The position numbers were made by a program, and so were the translations under genes. Positions 1 to 5,912 of a DNA stretch of 5,912 nt are shown here, piece by piece. The notes below the pieces were generated by a model that had not been told where the DNA came from, did not search any database, and was given only the letters and a program-made list of their open reading frames with translations. The first letter of the stretch is position 1; the number at the start of each line of letters is the position of its first letter. Origin of the DNA: Gemmatimonadota bacterium (lineage in GTDB: Bacteria > Gemmatimonadota > Gemmatimonadetes > Gemmatimonadales > GWC2-71-9); assembly GCA_003221075.1 (NCBI GenBank), contig QHUF01000191.1:1-5912 (forward strand), written 5' to 3'.

Positions 1-237
1 GAGCTGGATTTGCACGAGCGCGGCATGGGCGAGCTCACGGGTGCCCGGCAATCGGGCGGTGTGCCGCTCCGCTATGCAAATCTGGAAACAGACCTGCCGT
101 TGCTCGACGCCGCGCGCACCGCGGCCGCGGCGATGATTGCCACCGATCCCGCCCTCGAACGGCGCGAGCATGCGGCCTATCGCGAACGGATTGTGACGCG
201 GTATGAGCGGGGGTTTGAACTTTTTCGGGTCGGGTGA
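1..237 (+). CDS. recG: ATP-dependent DNA helicase RecG, C-terminal end (partial)
   Basis: This is the last 78 codons of a gene whose start lies left of the window; the stop is TGA at 235-237. RecG remodels stalled replication forks and branched DNA by double-strand translocation. The visible part begins with the sequence E-L-D-L-H-E-R-G, followed by GMGELTGARQSG (residues 8-19). This corresponds to the RG.GE..GTRQ.G segment of the TRG translocation motif that RecG shares with Mfd. Gln17 here lines up with E. coli Gln640. Only about 60 residues follow the motif, as in RecG, whereas Mfd carries a further large domain, so RecG is preferred. The tail (acidic L-L-D-A-A-R, then D-P-A-L and a closing arginine-rich helix) fits RecG C-termini. 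The gene converges on the minus-strand genes across a hairpin-forming repeat that may serve as its terminator. The helicase motor domains are outside the window. Confidence 0.87.
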   Translation, partial: ELDLHERGMGELTGARQSGGVPLRYANLETDLPLLDAARTAAAAMIATDPALERREHAAYRERIVTRYERGFELFRVG

Positions 238-240
238 GCG

Positions 241-309
241 CGGAACTCGGAAGTCGGAACGCGGAACGGTTGTTGTTCCGCGTTCCGCGTTCGCACTTCC
301 GCGTTCAGA
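241..309. repeat. Inverted tandem heptad repeat between convergent genes, possible bidirectional terminator
   Basis: Four 7-nt units of the type CGGAACx begin at 241, 248, 255 and 262 (second copy CGGAAGT). After a 6-7 nt loop come units of the opposite orientation, type GTTCCGC, at 275, 282, 289, 296 and 303 (later ones degenerate). The arms 255-267 and 275-287 are perfectly complementary over 13 bp. A further 6 bp (249-254 with 295-300) can pair across a 7-nt bulge. The element fills nearly all of the 67-nt gap between the recG stop and the stop of the minus-strand gene, whose TGA (307-305) is inside the last unit. There is no long T-run, so Rho-independent termination is not certain. Confidence 0.8.
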
Positions 310-682
310 AGGCGATCCGCATCCCCACCTTCACCGGAGGATATGGGATGTTGTCCGGCCCTTGCCCCGGATGCAGGTCGATAATGAACAGCGCCGTGGT
401 GGCCAGGAGGCTCGCCTGGGCGCCCAGCAACCAGCGATTCGCCCGCCGGTCGAAGGCGCGCGAGCGCTGATACAGCTGCTCGGCGTCGCCCCGCACGTAG
501 CGCCCGTCGGCACCGAGCGCGCACGCGTCCTGCGTGGAGCGGCAGATGTCGAGCAGCGCATTCCACTCGCGGCGGGAATTGCTGTGCTCTCGCTCGGCGA
601 CGACTATCAGCGCGACGACGCCGGCGGCGGTGAGCCACTTACCATGATGCACAGCGGCGCGCTGGAAGGATGCACGAGGCAC
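305..682 (-). CDS. Small two-helix membrane protein, unknown function
   Basis: I do not recognise a named family. The 125-residue product has a short N-terminal hydrophobic helix (about residues 16-29, W-L-T-A-A-G-V-V-A-L-I-V-V-A) and a second one near 84-101 (W-L-L-G-A-Q-A-S-L-L-A-T-T-A-L-F-I-I). Between them is a mainly polar region of about 55 residues with two cysteines (47 and 54) that could pair. The C-terminus, after the second helix, is proline-rich (N-I-P-Y-P-P-V-K-V-G). The start used is GTG at 682-680; an in-frame GTG at 652-650 is an alternative, and neither has a clear Shine-Dalgarno. The frame stays open for some distance upstream without a start codon. It follows the propeller lipoprotein gene on the same strand and overlaps its nominal 3' end, so co-transcription is likely. 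Periodic inverted repeats sit on both sides. Helix placement and codon third positions support it being real. Confidence 0.6.
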   Translation of the reverse strand: MPRASFQRAAVHHGKWLTAAGVVALIVVAEREHSNSRREWNALLDICRSTQDACALGADGRYVRGDAEQLYQRSRAFDRRANRWLLGAQASLLATTALFIIDLHPGQGPDNIPYPPVKVGMRIAF

Positions 683-1839
683 GTCGGCACGCCGGCACGA
701 TGAAGCCGTCTCGTGCGACGTGCAGACATGCCGACGTGTATCGAGATACTGCGCCGAAAGCCCTGCCGGTCGCGGACCAGCGGCGGCTCCTCGATCGGCC
801 CGGCGACTTGTGCCCGCCAGCGAATCGCTCCGCTCCGTGGATCGACCAGCAGCACCTCGCCGCTCACGCTGCCGACGAGGACGCCGGACGCCAACGGCGT
901 CGGCCCCGCAGTGGCGACGATGTCGAGCGAGTGACTCGTCGCGGCATCGGGTGCGTCGACCGGGATCATCCAGAGCCGGCCGTCGCGCGCGAGCACCAAC
1001 AGCGTATCGGCGATGAGCGCGGGCGCGCCGTACACCGCGTCACCAGCCGGGCGGTCCCAGGTCACGCTCCACGACGCGAGATCGACGGCGACGATGCGGC
1101 CGTTCGTCGTGGCCAGGTAGATGCGGCGCCCATCGGTGGCGGGCGTCGCGAGCACCGCGCCGGGCAGCGACAATTGCGCGCGCACCGACCCCGTTGCGCG
1201 ATCGATCGAAAAGAGCGTGTCATTCGTCGTGGCCACGACCAATCCGGTCGCGGTGACGAGTGGTCCGGCCCGCACCGCACCGCTGAGCGGACGGCGCCAC
1301 TGCACCGTGCCGTGCTCGGGCTCGAGGCGGAGCACCATGCCGTCTTCAGTACCGGCGTAGAGCCCCTCGCCGTCGAACGCGAGTGGGGCGGTGACGCTTC
1401 CCGCCTGCGCGCGCCACAGCTGCCGGCCATCGCGCAACCGGATCGCGTAGACCCGGCCCTGGGGCTGTGACTCGGTGGCGACGTAGAGCCGGTCTTCGTC
1501 GAGGAGCGGGCCGGCCCGGACGCTCCCGTCGAGGTGCGACCGCCACAACACGTCGCCGCTCGAGCGATCGACGAGCACGAGGTTGCGGTCGGCGGTGCCG
1601 ACGGCGATCACGGTTTCTCCCAGTGCGGGACTGCCGCGCACGCCGCGTCCCATCGTCACGTGCCACAGCGGCCGGGGATCGGGGTTCAATGTCTCGCGCG
1701 CGCCCGCGTCGTGGCGCTGGTTGCCGAGGTAGGCGGACCAGCCCGATTCCTGACGGACTGGGCCCGTTTTCATGATCGGGGCGCACGCCGTCGCGATCGC
1801 GTTGACACTGAAAAGGCTCGCCACTAGTATGCCGCGCCT

Positions 1840-1854
<15 letters not shown>
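607..1854 (-). CDS. PQQ-repeat beta-propeller lipoprotein (BamB-like)
   Basis: From ATG 1854 the product is 415 residues. The n-region M-T-F-G-H-R-R and a hydrophobic stretch lead to A-T-A-C, with Cys24 as the likely lipidated residue, so I infer a membrane-anchored periplasmic protein. Residues about 60-355 hold at least six PQQ-type blades, each with a signature such as G-D-V-L-W-R, G-R-Q-L-W-R, G-T-V-Q-W-R or G-A-I-R-W-R, preceded by L-V-L-V-D or V-Y-A-I-type strands. Such propellers act as scaffolds (BamB in outer-membrane protein assembly) or as PQQ enzymes. No quinoprotein catalytic residues or Trp-docking set are apparent, so scaffold is more likely; BamB itself is not proven. An alternative start, GTG 1824, would remove the basic n-region. 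After residue about 363 the blade pattern is lost and the tail is rich in Arg, Ser and Pro, passing through a repeat. The true end is therefore uncertain and a frameshift is possible. Confidence 0.82.
671..739. repeat. Inverted repeat of about 8-nt periodic GCAC / GTGC units
   Basis: On the plus strand GCAC occurs at 672, 679, 687 and 695 (steps of 7, 8 and 8). Past the centre, GTGC or close variants occur at 713, 720, 728 and 736 (again 7, 8 and 8). The outer arms 680-689 (CACGTCGGCA) and 729-738 (TGCCGACGTG) are perfectly complementary over 10 bp. Inner arms 695-700 (GCACGA) and 711-716 (TCGTGC) pair around a 10-nt loop. The element sits at the junction of the propeller gene and the small membrane gene, where propeller-like protein sequence stops. 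It is best read as an intergenic repeat rather than coding DNA, although one frame happens to remain open through it. Confidence 0.65.
1802..1830 (+). promoter_or_regulatory. Sigma70-type promoter for asnS
   Basis: The -35 box TTGACA (1802-1807) is perfect. It is separated by exactly 17 nt from TAGTAT (1825-1830), a 5-of-6 match to TATAAT. The expected start of transcription is 1836-1840, with purines at 1836 and 1840. The asnS ATG begins at 1840, so the message would have no leader or only a few bases. No Shine-Dalgarno precedes the ATG, which agrees with leaderless translation. The promoter lies inside the signal-peptide coding part of the divergent propeller gene. Confidence 0.72.
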
Positions 1855-3140
<1,286 letters not shown>

Positions 3141-3144
<4 letters not shown>

Positions 3145-3171
3145 CAGTTTGAGAACTCGTTTTTAGAGTTC
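3141..3171 (+). promoter_or_regulatory. Promoter overlapping the asnS stop, with a dyad over the -10
   Basis: TTGACA (3141-3146) is followed after 17 nt by TAGAGT (3164-3169, 4 of 6 matches including the key T, A and final T). The asnS TGA lies inside the -35 box. A perfect dyad GAACTC-N7-GAGTTC (3153-3158 and 3166-3171) covers the spacer and the -10. It could be a repressor operator, or a short hairpin at the end of asnS. Transcription would begin near 3176, about 80 nt before the AGGAGG-led ORF. Confidence 0.55.
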
Positions 3172-3188
3172 CCCTCGCTTGAAGGGAG

Positions 3189-3243
3189 TCGCGTCCCGAA
3201 ATGGCTGCTCGAGGTGTGGCCACGGTGACGCGATTTTTGTTTT
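3189..3243 (+). terminator. Hairpin followed by a U-rich run in a leader (terminator or attenuator)
   Basis: Arms TCGCGTC (3189-3195) and GACGCGA (3227-3233) pair over 7 bp around a 31-nt loop that contains the palindrome GTGGCCAC. The 3' arm is directly followed by TTTTTGTTTT (3234-3243). The perfect Shine-Dalgarno AGGAGG begins only 2 nt later (3245-3250). It could end asnS transcripts, or act as an attenuator in the leader started at about 3176. The large loop makes the terminator call moderate. Confidence 0.42.
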
Positions 3244-3257
3244 CAGGAGGAATACCA

Positions 3258-3371
3258 ATGCTGGTTGCAGCGTACTCCACGACGATTAGCCCGACGGACG
3301 TCGGGAAGGGGAGGCTCGCGTTTCGAGCCCGCCCAGGTAGAGGTCTATTCGGCACGGGAGCACAGCGCTAA
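3258..3371 (+). CDS. Possible 37-residue small protein or leader peptide
   Basis: An ATG at 3258 lies 7 nt after a perfect AGGAGG (3245-3250), by far the best ribosome binding site in the window. The reading frame ends at TAA 3369-3371. The product begins M-L-V-A-A-Y-S-T-T-I-S-P-T-D and ends in a Gly/Arg-rich tail; it has no signal peptide, no membrane helix and no recognised motif. Third positions are G or C in most of the first 20 codons and fewer afterwards, so the tail may be non-coding in origin. It sits behind its own promoter and a hairpin with a U-run, so a regulatory leader peptide is one reading and a stand-alone small protein another. The strong site may instead mark a longer gene that was broken by a frameshift; I see no obvious continuation. 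Confidence 0.35.
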   Translation: MLVAAYSTTISPTDVGKGRLAFRARPGRGLFGTGAQR

Positions 3372-3401
3372 GGCACGCGATTCGTCGGGTTTTCGCGCTC
3401 T

Positions 3402-3443
3402 CGCCCCACCCCGTGCCGCCAACGTGGTGGGGCGCATTGTTTC
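3402..3443 (+). terminator. GC-rich hairpin with weak U-tract, possible terminator
   Basis: CGCCCCACC (3402-3410) and GGTGGGGCG (3426-3434) are perfectly complementary over 9 bp with a 15-nt loop, followed by CATTGTTTC. This would end a transcript of about 260 nt begun at the 3141 promoter. The U-tract is interrupted, so efficiency is doubtful. The rest of 3372-3528 holds a short GCCCGG-t-CCGGGC palindrome (3446-3458) and no gene that I can support. Confidence 0.35.
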
Positions 3444-3528
3444 TGGCCCGGTCCGGGCGGGAAATCTCCGAAGGACCGCGACTCCCGAAGGGGACGGAAC
3501 GCTCGGCCGGGTCAGCGAGGAAGTAGCC

Positions 3529-3843
3529 GTGACCAGCGAGGAGAGGCGCGAAGAACCGGAGCAAGCGCGCGACAAAGAGGTCTTCTTGCATCCGGGTTAC
3601 CACGTGGTCGTGACCACGCAGGGTAACTACGTCGTGAGCACGGTGATGGCGCGGCACATCGAGCGCGAGCTCGACCGCTGGCCGCGCCCGCGCTGGATCA
3701 CGTTCGTGGATGTGGCGGGTGGACGCGTCAGGATCCGGGCGCGGCTCATCGACGGGCTCGAACAGTCCTCGGTCGAGACGCGCGAGCTGTGGCGGCTGTG
3801 GCGGAAACAGCGCGACAAGGAAGTACCGCCGGATTTTGACTAA
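3529..3843 (+). CDS. Conserved-looking small protein, unknown function
   Basis: I do not recognise a family. The start GTG 3529 is preceded by GAGGAAG (3516-3522) at 6 nt. The frame is also open further upstream to 3265 (TTG), but that stretch has poorer third-position GC and low-complexity content, so I exclude it. The 104-residue product opens with a charged region rich in Glu and Arg (about 1-18). Next comes a beta-rich stretch (H-P-G-Y-H-V-V-V-T-T-Q-G-N-Y-V-V-S-T-V), a helix (M-A-R-H-I-E-R-E-L-D-R-W-P-R-P-R), another beta pair (W-I-T-F-V-D-V-A-G-G-R-V-R-I-R-A-R-L-I) and a basic helix (E-L-W-R-L-W-R-K-Q-R). No signal peptide or membrane helix is present, so I infer a cytoplasmic protein with a compact alpha/beta fold. 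It lies 118 nt upstream of rtcB in the same direction, but rtcB appears to have its own promoter. Confidence 0.68.
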   Translation: MTSEERREEPEQARDKEVFLHPGYHVVVTTQGNYVVSTVMARHIERELDRWPRPRWITFVDVAGGRVRIRARLIDGLEQSSVETRELWRLWRKQRDKEVPPDFD

Positions 3844-3879
3844 TTGGGAACGAGGCGCCGGGGTGAGCCCGCGGGCTGG

Positions 3880-3908
3880 CTGTCCCTCTCATCCCGGCTG
3901 GGTATGAT
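3880..3908 (+). promoter_or_regulatory. Probable promoter of rtcB
   Basis: TATGAT (3903-3908) is a 5-of-6 match to a -10 box. The best -35 at 17-nt spacing is CTGTCC (3880-3885), only 3 of 6. Transcription would begin near 3915 and give a leader of about 47 nt that includes the whole palindrome at 3922-3949. A 12-bp palindrome, AGCCCGCGGGCT (3866-3877), lies just upstream and may close the preceding gene. Confidence 0.4.
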
Positions 3909-3921
3909 ACGAACGCTGAAG

Positions 3922-3949
3922 GTAGGGGCGCAGCATGCTGCGCCCCTAC
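3922..3949. repeat. Perfect 28-bp palindrome in the rtcB leader (REP-like)
   Basis: The left arm GTAGGGGCGCAGCA (3922-3935) and right arm TGCTGCGCCCCTAC (3936-3949) are exact reverse complements with no spacer. Palindromes of this GTAGGGGCG...CGCCCCTAC type are, from memory, scattered between genes in many environmental bacterial genomes and often produce false N-terminal extensions. Here the ATG at its centre (3935) is in frame with rtcB and would add nine residues, which I consider such an artefact. As RNA it would fold into a very stable stem just before the rtcB ribosome binding region (GGGGGG, 3953-3958). Confidence 0.85.
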
Positions 3950-3961
3950 ATCGGGGGGTCC

Positions 3962-5167
3962 ATGACCGACATCGAAATCTTTGGTTCGCACGAGTCCAAC
4001 ACCTTGGAGCAGCTCCGCGATGTCGCGAGCCGCGCCGAGCGCGCCGCGCTCATGGCAGACGGGCATCTGGGCTACGTCATGCCGATCGGCGGCGTCGCGG
4101 CGTATCGCGACAAGGTCTCCGTCGTCGGTGTCGGATTCGACATCGCCTGCGGCAACGCCGCGATCCGCACCGATCTGACGCTCCCCAAGGTCCAGGGCCG
4201 CCTGCGCGAGCTGGCCGATGAGATTCAGGCGTCGCTGTCGTTCGGCGTGGGTCTCCGGAACCGTTCCGACGACGCGCGGACGGACGATCGCCTGTTTGAG
4301 GACCCGGCGTGGGACGCGGTGCCGGACAAGCACGGGCGCGACCGCCTGCGCGCCAAGGGGCGTGAGCAGCTCGGCACGGTGGGCAGTGGGAATCACTACG
4401 TCGACGTCTTCGCCGATGAGCAAGACGACATCTGGGTCGGCGTGCACTTCGGCTCGCGGGGCTTCGGGTACGGCGTGGCGCACGGTTTTCTCGCGCTGTC
4501 GCAGAACAAGCAGTGGGGGGAGCGTACGCCCGAGCGCGAGGCGCTGCTCGATGTCCATGCGCCGATCGGCGACGCGTACTGGCAGCTCATGAATCTGGCC
4601 GGCCGCTACGCCTACGCCGGCCGAGAGTGGGTCGCGCGCAAGGTCGTGTCGCTGCTCGGCGGGCGTGAAGTGGAGCTGGTGCACAACCATCACAACTTCG
4701 CGTGGCTCGAGGAGCACGGCGGCGAGCAGTTGTACGTCGTGCGCAAGGGCGCGACGCCGGCGTTCCCGGGTCAGAAGGGATTTGTCGGGGGCTCGATGGG
4801 CGACAACGCCGTGATTCTGCAGGGCGCCACGCCGGCCGATACGGCGACGCGAGAGCTGCAGGCGCGCGCGCTGTACTCGACCGTGCATGGGGCGGGGCGC
4901 GTCATGAGCCGTACCGCCGCCGCCGGCAAGCGCCGCCGCGGCAAGGTGATCAAGGAAGGCGCGGTCTCGCGTGAGATGATGCACGAGTGGGTGCAGAAGA
5001 AGGGCGTGCTGCTGCGCGGCGGTGGCACGGACGAGAGCCCGCACGTGTATCGCCGTCTGCCCGACGTGCTCGAGGCGCAGGGTGCGACCGTCGAGGTGTT
5101 GCATACGCTCCGGCCGCTGATCGTGGTGATGGCCGGGGCGGATGAGTTCGATCCGTACAAGGACTGA
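3962..5167 (+). CDS. rtcB: RNA-splicing ligase RtcB family protein
   Basis: RtcB joins RNA 2',3'-cyclic phosphate (or 3'-phosphate) ends to 5'-OH ends using GTP and Mn2+, in tRNA splicing or in bacterial RNA repair. The 401-residue product shows the family signatures in order: D-G-H-L-G-Y (33-38), P-I-G-G-V-A (41-46), G-V-G-F-D-I-A-C-G (56-64) with metal ligands Asp60 and Cys63, G-S-G-N-H-Y (141-146) with His145, V-H-F-G-S-R-G (161-167) with His162, H-N-H-H-N (241-245) with the third metal-site histidine, and H-G-A-G-R (309-313) with His309 as the residue that takes GMP. R-K-G-A-T (261-265) and G-S-M-G (277-280) are also typical. ATG 3962 is preferred over in-frame ATG 3935, which lies in a palindrome. 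No archease, rtcA, rtcR or prfH gene is visible. Downstream small genes follow in the same direction after 58 nt, so an operon is possible. Confidence 0.94.
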   Translation: MTDIEIFGSHESNTLEQLRDVASRAERAALMADGHLGYVMPIGGVAAYRDKVSVVGVGFDIACGNAAIRTDLTLPKVQGRLRELADEIQASLSFGVGLRNRSDDARTDDRLFEDPAWDAVPDKHGRDRLRAKGREQLGTVGSGNHYVDVFADEQDDIWVGVHFGSRGFGYGVAHGFLALSQNKQWGERTPEREALLDVHAPIGDAYWQLMNLAGRYAYAGREWVARKVVSLLGGREVELVHNHHNFAWLEEHGGEQLYVVRKGATPAFPGQKGFVGGSMGDNAVILQGATPADTATRELQARALYSTVHGAGRVMSRTAAAGKRRRGKVIKEGAVSREMMHEWVQKKGVLLRGGGTDESPHVYRRLPDVLEAQGATVEVLHTLRPLIVVMAGADEFDPYKD

Positions 5168-5225
5168 GTTCCGAGTGAGGGGGGTGTGTACGTCCGCTTT
5201 GTGGTCGACGAGAGGGCACACTGGC

Positions 5226-5531
5226 ATGACACGACGCGATGCAGGTAACTGGGTTGACCGCGGCCAGCCCGTTGAGCCTGAACTGAATCGGGTTCTTGCT
5301 ATCTACTTACAAAAGGACCCGGTTTCGGAAGGATCGGCGCTGCGTACGTACGTGGACGCCATCAAGGGAATGGTCGAGGCAGGGAGCTCGTCAGCTGACG
5401 TTGCGGGTTATCTGCGACATGCAGAAAATGAGCTGGGGATCACGGACCAGGATGGGCGAACGCGCGCCCTGGCGTCCGTGGCGCTATGGCACGTTGTCCA
5501 GGCGGCGCGGGTTCGCGGGGCCGCCAGCTGA
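5226..5531 (+). CDS. Small helical protein, unknown function (weak DUF1871-like look)
   Basis: The product is 101 residues from ATG 5226, with GAGAGG (5210-5215) about 10 nt upstream. The frame is open further back into the end of rtcB, but that extension is unlikely. The sequence is soluble and mostly helical: P-E-L-N-R-V-L-A-I-Y-L near the start, then A-L-R-T-Y-V-D-A-I-K-G-M-V-E-A-G, then A-D-V-A-G-Y-L-R-H-A-E-N-E-L-G-I, then a closing helix A-L-A-S-V-A-L-W-H-V-V. The spacing of an acidic/Pro start, Y-V..I...(V/L)..G, Y-L...E..LG(I/L) is reminiscent of small DUF1871-like proteins; this is a weak impression only. Third positions are visibly less GC-biased than in asnS or rtcB, which suggests a different origin or weaker selection. 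Its TGA stop is followed in the same frame by a membrane-protein reading frame. Confidence 0.62.
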   Translation: MTRRDAGNWVDRGQPVEPELNRVLAIYLQKDPVSEGSALRTYVDAIKGMVEAGSSSADVAGYLRHAENELGITDQDGRTRALASVALWHVVQAARVRGAAS

Positions 5532-5768
5532 CACGCGCACCACTTTTCCAGTTTCGATCGGCTTCTGTTCCTGTGGCTCGAGTACCGGTACTTCTGGATC
5601 AACGCGTCGGCCGACGTGATTGCATTCGGCGTCGCGCTCCTTGCACATTTGATCGTCCGACCGCGCGACGATGCACGGTTCCGGAAGTTCTCGATCAGAA
5701 TCGTTCTCGTCACGCTCGCGTTGATGGGCGCGTTTCTCTTTATTGCTTTCAACCTTCGCATCGCCTAG
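5532..5768 (+). CDS. Two-helix membrane protein frame without an ordinary start
   Basis: The frame that follows the TGA at 5529-5531 stays open to TAG 5766-5768. It encodes H-A-H-H-F-S-S-F-D-R-L-L-F-L-W-L-E-Y, then a helix around I-A-F-G-V-A-L-L-A-H-L-I-V, a charged loop R-P-R-D-D-A-R-F-R-K and a second helix I-V-L-V-T-L-A-L-M-G-A-F-L-F-I-A. The positive charges in the loop fit a hairpin with both ends outside. Third positions are mostly G or C, as in coding DNA. No ATG occurs before the second helix. The candidates are CTG 5565 or 5571, or GTG 5616, which gives a 50-residue protein. Other readings are that the TGA splits what was one 180-residue protein, or that the stop is read through. The coordinates mark the open frame, not a proven start. 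Confidence 0.45.
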   Translation, partial: HAHHFSSFDRLLFLWLEYRYFWINASADVIAFGVALLAHLIVRPRDDARFRKFSIRIVLVTLALMGAFLFIAFNLRIA

Positions 5769-5799
5769 GAGCCCAAAACCGGAGCGCCCAATAGGACAT

Positions 5800-5912
5800 C
5801 TGCGATCCATTCTGCGGAGTACGATTCGCTGGGCCGGCGTATGGGGCTTGCTCGGGCTTCTCCTGGGCATACTCCTCATGCTTATGAAAACCCCGCCGAT
5901 CGCGGAGTCCGG
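5800..5912 (+). CDS. Start of a membrane protein, truncated by the window edge
   Basis: The frame open to the right edge encodes 37 residues from CTG 5800. It has a basic start R-S-I-L-R-S-T-I-R-W, then a strong membrane helix W-G-L-L-G-L-L-L-G-I-L-L-M-L-M, then K-T-P-P-I-A-E-S. This layout, with R-W-A-.-V-W-G-L-L-G before a helix and P-I-A-E-S after it, resembles small membrane proteins that I associate with Gemmatimonadota; no function is known to me. No ATG is present at the expected place. CTG 5800 has AGGA (5793-5796) only 3 nt upstream; a TTG at 5743 in the same frame would overlap the preceding frame by 26 nt. The remainder of the gene is outside the window. Confidence 0.5.
   Translation, partial: MRSILRSTIRWAGVWGLLGLLLGILLMLMKTPPIAES

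Noticed and set aside
1..237. Mfd (transcription-repair coupling factor) C-terminus
   Set aside because: Only about 60 residues follow the TRG motif. Mfd has a large extra domain there, and the tail matches RecG.
3460..3510. Glycine riboswitch, because of CCGAAGGGG followed by ACGCTC
   Set aside because: The GGGAGAG and CTCAGGCA-AAAGGAC core elements are missing, and the neighbouring genes have no link with glycine.
3265..3528. N-terminal extension of the 104-residue protein back to TTG 3265
   Set aside because: Third-position GC falls in this part, the composition is Arg/Ala-rich without pattern, hairpins lie within it, and GTG 3529 has a good Shine-Dalgarno.
3509..3536. SRP (4.5S) RNA core, because of GGTCAGCGAGGAAGTAGCC
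   Set aside because: The conserved GGAA tetraloop flanked by the symmetric internal loop is not in the required arrangement, and no flanking long stem is present.
3935..3961. Start of rtcB at ATG 3935
   Set aside because: The ATG is the centre of a perfect palindrome, the nine added residues do not resemble RtcB N-termini, and ATG 3962 fits the family start.
3746..5227. 493-residue open frame on the minus strand opposite rtcB
   Set aside because: It mirrors rtcB, a clear enzyme gene on the plus strand. Its low-complexity, His/Arg-rich composition is typical of antisense frames in high-GC DNA, and it has no family motifs.

Overview
This is a high-GC chromosomal window in which nearly every third codon position of the main genes is G or C. 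It looks like bacterial housekeeping DNA with several lineage-type small genes. The asparaginyl-tRNA synthetase resembles the Thermus type. The BamB-like lipoprotein, the small two-helix membrane proteins and the short inverted tandem repeats between genes remind me of Gemmatimonadota genomes assembled from soil or sediment. That taxonomic guess is inference only.

Left part (1-1854): the last 78 codons of recG run off the left edge. A heptad-based inverted tandem repeat, which may act as a two-way terminator, separates recG from two minus-strand genes. These are a PQQ-type beta-propeller lipoprotein (1854 down to about 607) followed by a small two-helix membrane protein (682-305). A second inverted repeat with about 8-nt periodicity lies at their junction. 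There the propeller frame has no convincing end.

Centre (1802-3843): asnS is divergent from the propeller gene and overlaps it head to head by 15 nt. A near-consensus sigma70 promoter ends only 9 nt before its ATG, with no Shine-Dalgarno, which points to a leaderless mRNA. A second good promoter overlaps the asnS stop codon. It is followed by a hairpin plus U-run, a perfect AGGAGG and a 37-codon ORF, then a terminator-like hairpin, then a 104-residue protein of unknown function.

Right part (3880-5912): rtcB, an RNA ligase with all expected metal ligands and the nucleophilic histidine, has a perfect 28-bp palindrome in its 5' leader. Downstream are a 101-residue protein of unknown function, an open frame for a two-helix membrane protein in the same frame after a TGA but without an ordinary start codon, and the start of another membrane protein that runs off the right edge.

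The enzymes act in DNA repair (RecG), translation (AsnRS) and RNA repair or tRNA splicing (RtcB). They do not form an obvious single pathway. I see no clear new defence or biosynthetic system. The most interesting signals are in the non-coding control and repeat DNA and in the odd gene starts at the right end.
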